Of a stretch of DNA of 62,011 nucleotides, positions 18,559 to 26,054 are shown in pieces. Each line of letters opens with the position of its first letter. Position 1 is the stretch's first letter. The notes beneath the pieces are model-generated. The model was given only the letters and a program-made list of their open reading frames with translations. It was not told the origin of the DNA and made no database searches. The stretch is from Beijerinckiaceae bacterium (GTDB lineage: Bacteria > Pseudomonadota > Alphaproteobacteria > Rhizobiales > Beijerinckiaceae), in contig JAIELD010000022.1 of assembly GCA_019753285.1 (NCBI GenBank), forward strand, positions 1 through 62,011, given 5' to 3'. The position numbers and the translations under genes are program-made.

Positions 18559-19378
18559 CGAGGCCGGAAGCACCAAGGACCGGACGGCCGAGCGGGCAAG
18601 ACGCGCCATCGCCCAGAGATCCGAACCGACGGTTCGGTTTTTCTCCTGGGTTTTTGAAAGGTCGCTCAGATCAGATTTTCACGCCGTTCGCCTCGCGCAA
18701 GCCGAGCCGCCGCCAGCACCCGACACGCCGCATCTTGTCATCTACTGCAATCATCCCTCCTGGTGGGATGCGGTCGTCTGCGTCTTCGTCGCGCGCACCT
18801 TCTTTCCCCGACGGCATTTCCGCGCGCCGATCGACGCCGCCATGCTCCAGCGCTACGGCTTCATGGCGAAGATCGGCCTCTTCGGCGTCGAGAAGAACTC
18901 GCGCAAGGGGGCCGCCGATTTTCTCGCCGCCTGCCGGGAGGTGTTTCGCGACGACCGCAACGTGCTGATGCTCACGGCGCAGGGGCGCTTCGCCGATTGC
19001 CGTGAGCGGCCACTGGCGCTGGAAGGCGGCGTTGCGCATCTCGCAGCGCTGGACGAGCGCGTCGTCTTCGTGCCTCTCGCCATCGAATATTGCCTTTGGC
19101 AGGAGCGGCAGGCGGAAGTGCTGCTGCGTTTCGGCAAGCCGCTGCCCGCGCGAGAGATGACAGACCGACCCGTCGGTGAGCGCCGCGAGATGCTCGAAAC
19201 CGCCCTCGAGGACACGATGAGCGCCCTCGCCCGCGACGCGATCGCCCGCAACGAGGCGGCGTTCACCACCATTCTTGCCGGCAAGCGCGGGATCAATCCG
19301 CTCTATGATAGCTGGCGACGCTTTCAGGCGCTGCTGCGCGGCCGCCGCTTCAATCCGGAGCACGGAGCCGGTCCATGA
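18551..19378 (+). CDS. PlsC-like lysophospholipid/carotenoid acyltransferase
   Basis: A protein of about 275 residues with the acyltransferase H-x4-D motif in CNHPSWWDAVV near residue 68. A block-II-like PIDAAMLQRYGFMAKIGLFGV follows, then TAQGRFADCRERPLALEGG in place of the usual FPEGTRS block. The start is uncertain: TTG 18551 overlaps the desaturase stop by 8 nt and has AGGG at 18538-18541, while ATG 18518 would overlap by 41 nt. From its place between desaturase and glycosyltransferase, it probably adds a fatty acyl group to a glycosyl-carotenoid, the job of CrtO in staphyloxanthin synthesis, though it is not clearly homologous to CrtO. It ends ATGA-coupled to the GT2 gene. Confidence 0.82.
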   Translation: MPSEAGSTKDRTAERARRAIAQRSEPTVRFFSWVFERSLRSDFHAVRLAQAEPPPAPDTPHLVIYCNHPSWWDAVVCVFVARTFFPRRHFRAPIDAAMLQRYGFMAKIGLFGVEKNSRKGAADFLAACREVFRDDRNVLMLTAQGRFADCRERPLALEGGVAHLAALDERVVFVPLAIEYCLWQERQAEVLLRFGKPLPAREMTDRPVGERREMLETALEDTMSALARDAIARNEAAFTTILAGKRGINPLYDSWRRFQALLRGRRFNPEHGAGP

Positions 19379-20499
19379 TCGGATTCCTCGTGATCGCCAT
19401 CGCCCTGCTGGCGCTGCTGCCGGTCGTCAACACGCTGGCGACAGCTTTCCTGCTGCGCACGCCGCTGCTCCCCGCAGTGCAGCCATCGGTCGCCATCCTC
19501 ATTCCGGCGCGGGACGAGGAGGCGAGCATTGGACCTTGCGTCGAGGCAGCGCTCGCAAGTGTCGGCGCGGATATCGAAGTCATCGTGCTCGACGACGGCT
19601 CGACCGACGGGACGCAGGCGATCGTCGAAGCAATCGCGAAGCGCGATCCGCGCGTCCGCGTCGTGCCGGCCCCGCCGCTCCCGGCGGGCTGGAAAGGCAA
19701 GCCGCACGCCTGTCATGTCCTGGCCGGACTCACGGCGCGGCCGTTCCTGCTGTTCGTCGATGCCGATGTCCGCATCGCCCCGGAGACAGCGGCGCGCATG
19801 ATGCCGCCAGACGGGACCGACCTCGTCAGCGGCGTGCCGCGCCAGGTCGTCATCGGCTTCATGGAACGAGCGATCGTACCGATGATCAACAGCCTGATCT
19901 TCGGTTACCTGCCGCTCTGGATGGCGCGCCGCCGACGCGATACGCCGTCGCTCGCTGCAGCCTGCGGCCAGCTTCTGATGGTGCGCGCCTCCGCCTACCA
20001 TGCCAGCGGCGGACATCGCGCCATCGCCAACCGCATGCATGACGCGCTATCGCTGGCCCGCGCCATGCGGGCGCATGGCTTCGCGACCGATCTCGTGGAC
20101 GCAACGCATCTTGCGTCCTGCCGCATGTATGAGACAGCCGAAGCGGTGTGGTCAGGTTTCGCGAAGAATGCCGTCGAGGGCATGGCGCGGCCGCTTGCCC
20201 TGCCGATCTGGACCAGTCTGCTGCTCGGCGGGCAGATTGCGCCCTTCCTCATACTCGGCTTCGGCTATGCGACGGGCTCGTTGAAGGGGCCTGGTCTCGT
20301 CCTGATCGCAAGCGTCTGCGCGCTGCTCGTGCTGGCGCGGTCGGTGCAGGCCGTGAAATGCCAGGAGCGCTGGAGCGCGGTGCTCATCCATCCAATCGGG
20401 ATCATCCTGACGCTTTGCATTCAGTGGCAGGCGCTCTACCATTACGCCAGAGGCCGCCGGACGAGCTGGCGCGGCCGATCCTACGCGGTCGATCTCTGA
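19375..20499 (+). CDS. Family 2 glycosyltransferase (CrtQ-like)
   Basis: A 374-residue membrane glycosyltransferase. It has an N-terminal helix (residues 2-24), a GT-A domain with ILIPARDEE near 42, VLDDGSTDGT near 71, the metal-binding FVDADVR near 124, and a C-terminal cluster of about three helices. AGWKGKPHACH near 105 is typical of carotenoid and hopanoid-type GT2 enzymes such as CrtQ. It starts at ATG 19375, overlapping the acyltransferase stop. It likely glycosylates the oxidised carotenoid backbone. The role is drawn from cluster context, and the sugar donor is not known. Confidence 0.85.
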   Translation: MIGFLVIAIALLALLPVVNTLATAFLLRTPLLPAVQPSVAILIPARDEEASIGPCVEAALASVGADIEVIVLDDGSTDGTQAIVEAIAKRDPRVRVVPAPPLPAGWKGKPHACHVLAGLTARPFLLFVDADVRIAPETAARMMPPDGTDLVSGVPRQVVIGFMERAIVPMINSLIFGYLPLWMARRRRDTPSLAAACGQLLMVRASAYHASGGHRAIANRMHDALSLARAMRAHGFATDLVDATHLASCRMYETAEAVWSGFAKNAVEGMARPLALPIWTSLLLGGQIAPFLILGFGYATGSLKGPGLVLIASVCALLVLARSVQAVKCQERWSAVLIHPIGIILTLCIQWQALYHYARGRRTSWRGRSYAVDL

Positions 20500-20520
20500 T
20501 CGGATAAAGGGCTGCTGGCG

Positions 20521-21921
20521 ATGCACCACGCCGATATTGCCGGCACGCGCTGGACCTTCCCCGACCTCAAGACCTTGATGGCGAAGGCAACGCCCGCCCG
20601 CTCCGGCGACACGCTTGCTGGGCTCGCGGCGGACAGCGCGCTGGAACGCGTCGCGGCGCAGATCGCGCTGGCGGATCTGCCGTTGAAGAGCTTCCTTCGC
20701 GACGCGTTCGTGCCTTATGAGGAGGACGAGGTCACCCGCCTCATTCTCGACACGCACGACGCCGCAGCCTTCGCACCCATCGCCCATCTCACCGTCGGCG
20801 GCTTCCGCGAATGGCTGCTCGATGAGCGCGCCACCGCTCCCGCGCTCGCGGCGCTCGCCCCCGGCCTGACGCCGGAGATGGCCGCCGCCGTCTCCAAGAT
20901 CATGCGGCTGCAGGATCTCGTCACAGTCGCCGCCAAATGCGAGGTGGTCACCGCATTCCGCAACACGCTCGGCCTGCGGGGCCGCATGGCGACGCGGCTG
21001 CAACCGAACCACCCGACCGATGATCCGCGCGGCATTGCCGCCAGCCTGTTCGACGGGCTGCTTTACGGCGTTGGCGATGCCGTGATCGGCGTCAACCCGG
21101 TGACCGACGGCCTTGCCGACTACATCAAAATCGTCCGCCTGCTCGACGAAATTCGCGAGCGCCTCGCAATCCCGACGCAGACCTGCTGCCTCGGCCATGT
21201 TTCCACTGCGATCGAGGCGATGAACGCGCATGCGCCGGTCGACCTCGTGTTCCAGTCGGTCGCCGGTTCGCAAAAAGCCAATGCGGGCTTCGGCGTCAAT
21301 CTCACCATGCTGCGCGAGGCGCAGCAGGCAGGCCTGTCGCTGCAACGCGGGACGGTTGGCCGCAACGTGATGTATTTCGAGACCGGACAAGGCAGCGCGC
21401 TCTCCGCCGAAGCGCATCACGGTGTCGACCAGCAGACGATGGAGGCGCGCGCCTATGGGGTCGCCCGCGCCTTCTCTCCGCTCATCGTCAACACGGTCGT
21501 CGGCTTTATCGGCCCCGAATATCTCTTCAATGGCAAGGAGATCATCCGCGCGGGTCTGGAAGACCATTTCTGCGGCAAGCTGCTCGGCCTGCCGATGGGC
21601 TGCGATGTCTGCTACACCAACCACGCCGATGCCGACCAGGACGACATGGACACGCTTCTCACCGTGCTTGGCGCGGCCGGCGCGACATTTGTGATCGCGG
21701 TGCCCGGGGCCGACGATGTGATGCTCAACTATCAGAGCCTCGCCTACCACGACGCGATCTATATTCGCGAGACGCTGAAGAAGCGCCCAGCGCCGGAATT
21801 CGACGCCTGGCTTTACTCGACCGGCATCGTCGATGCGGCCGGACGCCTCAGCGATGGAGACGCGCAGGCATTGCTGGCGCCGGCCCGTCATCTCATCGAT
21901 CGGCTTGGCGAGGCGGCATGA
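20521..21921 (+). CDS. eutB: Ethanolamine ammonia-lyase large subunit
   Basis: A 466-residue EutB, full length for the family. It converts ethanolamine to acetaldehyde and ammonia using adenosylcobalamin. Landmarks include DLVTVAAKCEVVTAFRNTLG near residue 137, RLQPNHPTDDPRGIAAS near 160, VIGVNPVTD near 190, the QSVAGSQKANAGFGV block near 244 and PLGLPMGCDVCYTNHADADQ-like sequence near 358-372. Each is highly conserved around the substrate and B12 sites. It begins 21 nt after the glycosyltransferase stop on the same strand, an unexpected operon partner. No eut microcompartment shell genes, reactivase EutA or aldehyde dehydrogenase are nearby, so it would act in the cytosol. Confidence 0.95.
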   Translation: MHHADIAGTRWTFPDLKTLMAKATPARSGDTLAGLAADSALERVAAQIALADLPLKSFLRDAFVPYEEDEVTRLILDTHDAAAFAPIAHLTVGGFREWLLDERATAPALAALAPGLTPEMAAAVSKIMRLQDLVTVAAKCEVVTAFRNTLGLRGRMATRLQPNHPTDDPRGIAASLFDGLLYGVGDAVIGVNPVTDGLADYIKIVRLLDEIRERLAIPTQTCCLGHVSTAIEAMNAHAPVDLVFQSVAGSQKANAGFGVNLTMLREAQQAGLSLQRGTVGRNVMYFETGQGSALSAEAHHGVDQQTMEARAYGVARAFSPLIVNTVVGFIGPEYLFNGKEIIRAGLEDHFCGKLLGLPMGCDVCYTNHADADQDDMDTLLTVLGAAGATFVIAVPGADDVMLNYQSLAYHDAIYIRETLKKRPAPEFDAWLYSTGIVDAAGRLSDGDAQALLAPARHLIDRLGEAA

Positions 21922-22691
21922 GCGATGATCAAAAGCTGCCCCTCGACGGAAGAGCCGCGCTTTCGGCACTGCAGGCGCACACGCCTGCGCGGATCGCGCT
22001 TGGGCGCGCCGGGGCGGGCCAGCGGACGCAGACCCATCTCACATTCCAGCTCGACCATGCGCGGGCGCGGGACGCGGTCCATGATGCGTTGCCGGTTACT
22101 GAACTCGCTCAGACCCTCACGGCGCGCGGCTGGCCTGTCCTGACGGCGCGGAGCCGCGCAACGACACGCACGGATTATCTGCGGAGGCCCGATCTTGGCC
22201 GCAGGCTCGATGCGGCGAGCACCGAGGCCTTGTCGGTGCCGCGTGTCCCGAGCGATGTCGCCATTGTCCTGGCTGACGGCCTGTCCGCGACGGCGGTCAC
22301 CGCCAATGCCGTTCCGCTGCTCGACGAACTCGGCCCCGCGCTCACGGGCAACTGGAGCCTCGCGCCGATCGTGCTGGTGGAACAGGGCCGCGTCGCGATC
22401 GGCGACGACATCGCCGAGCATCTCGGCTGCCAGCTCGTCATCATGCTGATAGGCGAACGGCCCGGACTGTCGGCGGCGGACTCGCTTGGATGTTACGTCA
22501 CGTGGAGCCCGCGCGTCGGAACGATCGACGCCAACCGCCACTGCATATCCAACATCCGGCCGGGCGGACTCTCCGCCAGCGACGCGGCGCGCCAGATTCA
22601 CGCCGTCGTCGCGAACGCCTTCCGCCACGAGGTGACCGGCGTCAGGTTGAACACGGTTCTTTCGGCCGCCAGCCGCCCGCTCGTCACGTGA
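21918..22691 (+). CDS. eutC: Ethanolamine ammonia-lyase small subunit
   Basis: A 257-residue EutC coupled to eutB by a 4-nt ATGA overlap. Family marks are TPARIALGRAG near residue 22, DYLRRPDLGRRL near 92, VAIVLADGLSATAV near 115, IGERPGLSAADSLGCY near 178 and the C-terminal SNIRPGGLS and VTGVRLN segments. EutC forms the B12-binding interface of the (alpha-beta) oligomer with EutB. The product ammonia may serve nitrogen supply. The gene converges on the YidB-like gene with 10 nt between the stops. Confidence 0.94.
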   Translation: MSDDQKLPLDGRAALSALQAHTPARIALGRAGAGQRTQTHLTFQLDHARARDAVHDALPVTELAQTLTARGWPVLTARSRATTRTDYLRRPDLGRRLDAASTEALSVPRVPSDVAIVLADGLSATAVTANAVPLLDELGPALTGNWSLAPIVLVEQGRVAIGDDIAEHLGCQLVIMLIGERPGLSAADSLGCYVTWSPRVGTIDANRHCISNIRPGGLSASDAARQIHAVVANAFRHEVTGVRLNTVLSAASRPLVT

Positions 22692-22701
22692 TTAATGCCG
22701 C

Positions 22702-23214
22702 TCAGCCTGGAATGCGGCCATCCGGCGTGTATTTGTCGACTGCGCTCGGCAGCGTCGTCGAAAGGCGTTGAAGCAGTTCCTCGTGCGACAGACCCGTGCT
22801 CTGCGCAAGCTGATCGAGCACGTCCGGGCCGATTGCGTCGCGCAGATCATGCGGCGCGATGTCCTTGTTCGGCCCTGTGCCGATCCACGACTCGGCGACG
22901 TCTCCTTTGCCGCTCTGGCGGAAGCGCTCGACGAGATCGCCGATGCCGCCATTGATCAGGCTTCCGGCCCCGGCGCCGCCGGCCGCGCCGCCGAGGCTGC
23001 CGAGCAAGCCGCCGAGAGCGCCGCCCAATCCACCACCGAACCCGCCCTGCGAACCCGTGGGCATGGTGCTGCCCTGCCCGAAGCCGCCACCTTGCGGAGC
23101 GGGGCTTGGTTGATGCCCGCCGCCAAGCATTTCGGCAATTTTATCTCGGTTCTGAAAGCCCGCCACGGCGAGCAGCCCCAGCAAGGCGGTCATGGAAGGA
23201 AAGCCACGGCTCAT
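22702..23214 (-). CDS. YidB-like DUF937 protein
   Basis: A 170-residue protein from ATG 23214, chosen over an upstream TTG because GGGGTG precedes it at a good distance. An N-terminal helix (SMTALLGLLAVAGFQNRDKIAE) is followed by a long Gly-rich low-complexity linker at residues ~32-85. The conserved C-terminal domain has GDVAESWIGTGPN near 100, then DVLDQLAQSTGLSHEELLQRLS. This tail is the YidB/DUF937 signature seen in alphaproteobacteria. Function is unknown. It sits downstream of a small GlsB-type gene but beyond that gene's terminator, so it is probably a separate unit. Confidence 0.8.
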   Translation of the reverse strand: MSRGFPSMTALLGLLAVAGFQNRDKIAEMLGGGHQPSPAPQGGGFGQGSTMPTGSQGGFGGGLGGALGGLLGSLGGAAGGAGAGSLINGGIGDLVERFRQSGKGDVAESWIGTGPNKDIAPHDLRDAIGPDVLDQLAQSTGLSHEELLQRLSTTLPSAVDKYTPDGRIPG

Positions 23215-23252
23215 ATCCGACACCCCGTTCAAAGAAGATGATTGTTCAAAGC

Positions 23253-23280
23253 GAAAAAAGGCGGCCGGTCGGCCGCCTTC
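23253..23280 (-). terminator. Intrinsic terminator of the GlsB-like gene
   Basis: On the minus strand AAGGCGGCC-GACC-GGCCGCCTT is followed by a T-run. The hairpin begins 4 nt after the GlsB-like stop codon. Confidence 0.88.
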
Positions 23281-23283
23281 ATT

Positions 23284-23541
23284 CTAGATACGGCTGCGGC
23301 CGGTGGCGAGATGATAAACGAACAAAACGATGATCGCTCCGACGACCGCGCCGATCAGCCCTGCTCCCTCATTGGCTCGATACCAGCCGAGCGACTGTCC
23401 CAGATAGGTCGCGACGAAAGCACCGACGATGCCGAGGATCGTCGTCAGGATGAAACCGCTCGGCTCGTTATTGCCGGGCATCAGGAACTTTGCGATGACG
23501 CCGGCAATGAAGCCGACCACGATGGTGAGAATGATGCCCAT
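23284..23541 (-). CDS. GlsB/YeaQ/YmgE-type small membrane protein
   Basis: An 85-residue transglycosylase-associated protein family member with three hydrophobic helices. MGIILTIVVGFIAGVIAKF starts the first, GFILTTILGIVGAFVATYLG the second and GLIGAVVGAIIVLFVY the third. The motif MPGNNEPSG between helices 1 and 2 is the hallmark of this stress-response family. I begin it at ATG 23541, where the first helix starts; a longer frame to 23751 is not protein-like. The upstream region contains GGAAC about 120 nt before the start, which recalls EcfG-type -35 boxes, but no clean CGTT partner was found. Confidence 0.9.
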   Translation of the reverse strand: MGIILTIVVGFIAGVIAKFLMPGNNEPSGFILTTILGIVGAFVATYLGQSLGWYRANEGAGLIGAVVGAIIVLFVYHLATGRSRI

Positions 23542-23813
23542 GGCGTTGGTCCCCGTGATGTGAACGCCGCCGTCCGGCCGCGCTTTCGATAAAATGGCCC
23601 AAGGGTCCAACCCTTGAGGCGATGCGCTCCAGCAACTCGGTTTGCCACAGTTTGTTCCACCACCCTGACGGCGCGCCGGATCGAGACGCAACGCGATCGA
23701 CCGCGACGCGTGCTGGTTTTCGCCTTGACCAGGATTGCCGTTGCGGAACAAATCGATGGCGTCGCCATTTACTGGTCATCGAATTGCGATCGAAGTCAAA
23801 CGAAAGGTGTCCC

Positions 23814-24341
23814 ATGTCCATCATGAAGAAAACACTGCCCGCTCTTGTCGCGCTCGCCGCCGTTCTGCCCTTCGCCGGATCAGCGGAGGCAGACATCCGC
23901 ACAGGTCGCCTCCTCTGCAACGTGGCCCCCGGCACCGGCTGGGTCGTCATCTCGGAAAAAGTCTTGAACTGCCGCTATGACGCTATCGACGGCCGCCGCG
24001 AATTCTATCAGGGCACGATCAGCAAATTCGGCGTCGATCTCGGCGCCACGACCGGCGGCAGCCTCGTCTGGGCCGTGTTCGAGCCTGCACTGCGACCCGG
24101 CAGCCTGACCGGCGCTTACGGCGGCGGCTCCGCGGAAGTGACGCTCGGCGTCGGTCTCGGCGCCAATGCGCTGGTCGGCGGCGGCGATGGCGGCGTGACG
24201 TTGCAGCCCGTATCGGTCAATGCGCAGTCAGGCCTCAACGTGGCGGCGGGCATCGGAGCGATGAGCCTGCGCCAGGTTGCCCCGCCCGAAGGCGAGCCGG
24301 TCTATTACCGTCACCATCGCCGTCACTATCACAAGGGGTGA
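23814..24341 (+). CDS. DUF992 exported protein
   Basis: A 175-residue secreted protein from ATG 23814. It has a signal peptide (MSIMKKTLPALVALAAVLPF, then GSAEA^DI) and a mature domain beginning IRTGRLLCNVAPGTGWVV. YQGTISKFGVDLGATTGGSLVWAVF near residue 73 and the Gly-rich YGGGSAEVTLGVGLGANALVGG near 105 are the DUF992 signature. It ends in a His-rich tail (YYRHHRRHYHKG). DUF992 is common in Hyphomicrobiales and its function is unknown. The two mature cysteines may form a disulfide. This is the last gene before the amide-utilisation block. Confidence 0.88.
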   Translation: MSIMKKTLPALVALAAVLPFAGSAEADIRTGRLLCNVAPGTGWVVISEKVLNCRYDAIDGRREFYQGTISKFGVDLGATTGGSLVWAVFEPALRPGSLTGAYGGGSAEVTLGVGLGANALVGGGDGGVTLQPVSVNAQSGLNVAAGIGAMSLRQVAPPEGEPVYYRHHRRHYHKG

Positions 24342-24370
24342 CGCGGCGAGGCTCGTTCGATGACGAGATG

Positions 24371-24403
24371 TTGGTGGGCCTCGCAGCGATCGAAGCTACG
24401 AGC
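24371..24403 (-). repeat. tRNA 3'-end-like remnant (putative distal attachment site)
   Basis: On the minus strand this reads as a T-arm (GTAGC, loop TTCGATC, GCTGC), a 7-nt acceptor strand GAGGCCC and ACCA, the exact architecture of a tRNA 3' end. It aligns without gaps to 40134-40166 at the 3' end of the tRNA-Lys gene at 26 of 33 positions and in the same orientation. No 5' half of a tRNA is recognisable beside it. It lies between the DUF992 stop and the amidase stop, the left edge of the amide block. Whether it is an att relic or a tRNA fragment of other origin is inference. Confidence 0.55.
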
Positions 24404-24440
24404 GTCCCTTACGACACGAGAACCGACAAGGAAGTTGCAT

Positions 24441-25847
24441 TCAGGAAACAAGGCCACCCTTGCCAGGACGCGCAGCATGCCAGTCGTGAGTACGTTCATA
24501 GGCGTGCGCCACGCGCAGGACGGTCGTCTCGTCGAATGGCCGTCCGGCGATCTGAAGTCCGATCGGCAAGCCGTCATCGTCGAAGCCGCAGGGCAGAGAG
24601 ACCGCTGGCAGGCCCGTGAGGTTATAGGGATAGGTCAGCCGCCATGAAGCAGCGAGTGGGCTTTCGACCTGGCCGGCAATCGGAATGGATTTCGTTTCGT
24701 TGGTCCAGGCGGTCAGTGGCATCGTCGGTCCCACGATGACATCGACAGTCTCAAACACCCTTGCCATGTCGGTCATCAGCACATGTCGAAGCTGCTCGGC
24801 CTTCAGATAGTCGACAGCGGTAACGAAGCGGCCCATTTCCACGAGACTGCGCACGTCCTCCTCGAAATAGGCCGTTCGCCCGGCTTTCAGATTGGCATCG
24901 TGATAAGCGGTCGACGAGGCCAGTTCGATGGCGAAGATCGCCGCAAGCCCGAAGGCAAGATTGGGAAGTTCGAACTCGACGATCCGCGCGCCGGACGCCG
25001 CAAGATCGGTTATGGCGGCTTCGACCGCAGTTTCGACAGCACGCTGATTGCGCCCGAAAAAGTGGTTGCGGCAAATTCCGACCGTCATTCCAGCAATCGA
25101 CTGTCCGAGCGCTGCAGAATACTCAGGCACGGCAACATCGCGGCAGGACGCGTCGGACGGATCGTATCCCGCAAGCGCGTCGAGCATGAAAGCCGCATCG
25201 GTGACAGTATGGGTCATGGGCCCGGGATGATCCAGCGACCAGCTATGCGGGACGATCCCAGTCCGGCTGATCCGCCCGAAGGTCGGTTTGAAGCCGACGA
25301 GCCCGCAGAGACTGGCCGGAATGCGGACCGAGCCGCCGGTGTCGCTGCCAAGCGCCGCAACGCACAGGCCAGCCGCAACCGCAGCGCCCGACCCGCCGCT
25401 GGACCCGCCTGGCACGCGGCTCACATCCCAAGGGTTGCGGGTCGGCGGGCAGACGGTTCCCCATGCGAACTCATGCGTGCGCGTCTTGCCGATCAGGATG
25501 GCACCGGCGGCGCGCAATCGAGCTGCAACCGCCGAGTCGATGCGAGGAAACGACACGCCCGGCGCTGATGTACCCGCAGTCGTGTTCATGTCTGCCGTAA
25601 GGTAATTGTCTTTGACGCCGATCGGTATGCCGTGCAGCGGGCCTCGCCACTCTCCCCTGCGCAGTTCGTCTCGCGCCTCGCGCGCTGCCGCAAGCGCACC
25701 GGCATTCACCTCGACCATGCTTTTGAGCGTGCCGTCTCGAGCCTCGATCCGGGCGAGCGCCGCTTCGGTGAGCGTCACCGGATCGAGCGAGCCGTTACGG
25801 AGGTCCGGGGCAAGCGCCTCGATGGGACGGTCGATTGCCTCCATCAT
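24441..25847 (-). CDS. Amidase signature family hydrolase (AtzE/GatA-like)
   Basis: A 468-residue amidase with the Ser-cisSer-Lys triad. The Lys is in IGVKDNYLT near residue 77, the signature GGSSGGSGAAVAAG is near 147-160, and the nucleophile is in GSDTGGSVRIPAS near 170. It starts at ATG 25847, 4 nt inside the end of a 65-residue GatC-like gene. This pairing resembles AtzE with AtzG of the cyanuric-acid pathway and GatA with GatC of the tRNA amidotransferase. No GatB is present, so tRNA amidation is unlikely. It is the last gene of the minus-strand operon with a LIV-type importer and likely releases ammonia from an imported amide or carbamoyl compound. Confidence 0.88.
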   Translation of the reverse strand: MMEAIDRPIEALAPDLRNGSLDPVTLTEAALARIEARDGTLKSMVEVNAGALAAAREARDELRRGEWRGPLHGIPIGVKDNYLTADMNTTAGTSAPGVSFPRIDSAVAARLRAAGAILIGKTRTHEFAWGTVCPPTRNPWDVSRVPGGSSGGSGAAVAAGLCVAALGSDTGGSVRIPASLCGLVGFKPTFGRISRTGIVPHSWSLDHPGPMTHTVTDAAFMLDALAGYDPSDASCRDVAVPEYSAALGQSIAGMTVGICRNHFFGRNQRAVETAVEAAITDLAASGARIVEFELPNLAFGLAAIFAIELASSTAYHDANLKAGRTAYFEEDVRSLVEMGRFVTAVDYLKAEQLRHVLMTDMARVFETVDVIVGPTMPLTAWTNETKSIPIAGQVESPLAASWRLTYPYNLTGLPAVSLPCGFDDDGLPIGLQIAGRPFDETTVLRVAHAYERTHDWHAARPGKGGLVS

Positions 25848-26041
25848 GACGTCCGATACGGCAAAGTCGGGTCGAACACGACCGCAGGCTGGATGTTGGT
25901 GAGGTCCAGCGCACGAAGCTTTTTGATTTCATCCAGGATCGATCGGAAGCTTTCGAGGTTGGAGGCAAGCCTCGCCTCTTCCGGCCCGATGCCGAGCATG
26001 TCGAGCCAGACTTCGATTGGTGGCGTCACAGTTTTCGTCAT
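25844..26041 (-). CDS. GatC/AtzG-like small partner of the amidase
   Basis: A 65-residue protein starting at ATG 26041 and ending with a 4-nt overlap into the amidase gene. It is predicted all-helical in its first part (WLDMLGIGPEEARLASNL, then FRSILDEIKKLRALDL) with an extended tail NIQPAVVFDPTLPYRTS. Two helices followed by a proline-rich belt containing VFDP is the GatC layout, in which the belt wraps around the amidase. AtzG, a GatC-like protein that stabilises AtzE, has the same size and gene position. I infer it forms an obligate complex with the downstream amidase. It is too short for certainty from sequence alone. Confidence 0.7.
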   Translation of the reverse strand: MTKTVTPPIEVWLDMLGIGPEEARLASNLESFRSILDEIKKLRALDLTNIQPAVVFDPTLPYRTS

Positions 26042-26054
26042 CGCAAAGCGATCC

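Noticed and set aside
20152-21969. 605-codon minus-strand frame opposite eutB
   Set aside because: Antisense shadow; the plus-strand frame is an unmistakable EutB with conserved motifs throughout.
23600-23700. EcfG-type (GGAAC...CGTT) promoter for the GlsB-like gene
   Set aside because: GGAAC is present but the -10 part reads GAGTT at non-standard spacing; too weak to call.
23541-23751. Upstream extension of the GlsB-like protein
   Set aside because: The added 70 residues are not hydrophobic or conserved-looking, and family members begin at the chosen Met.
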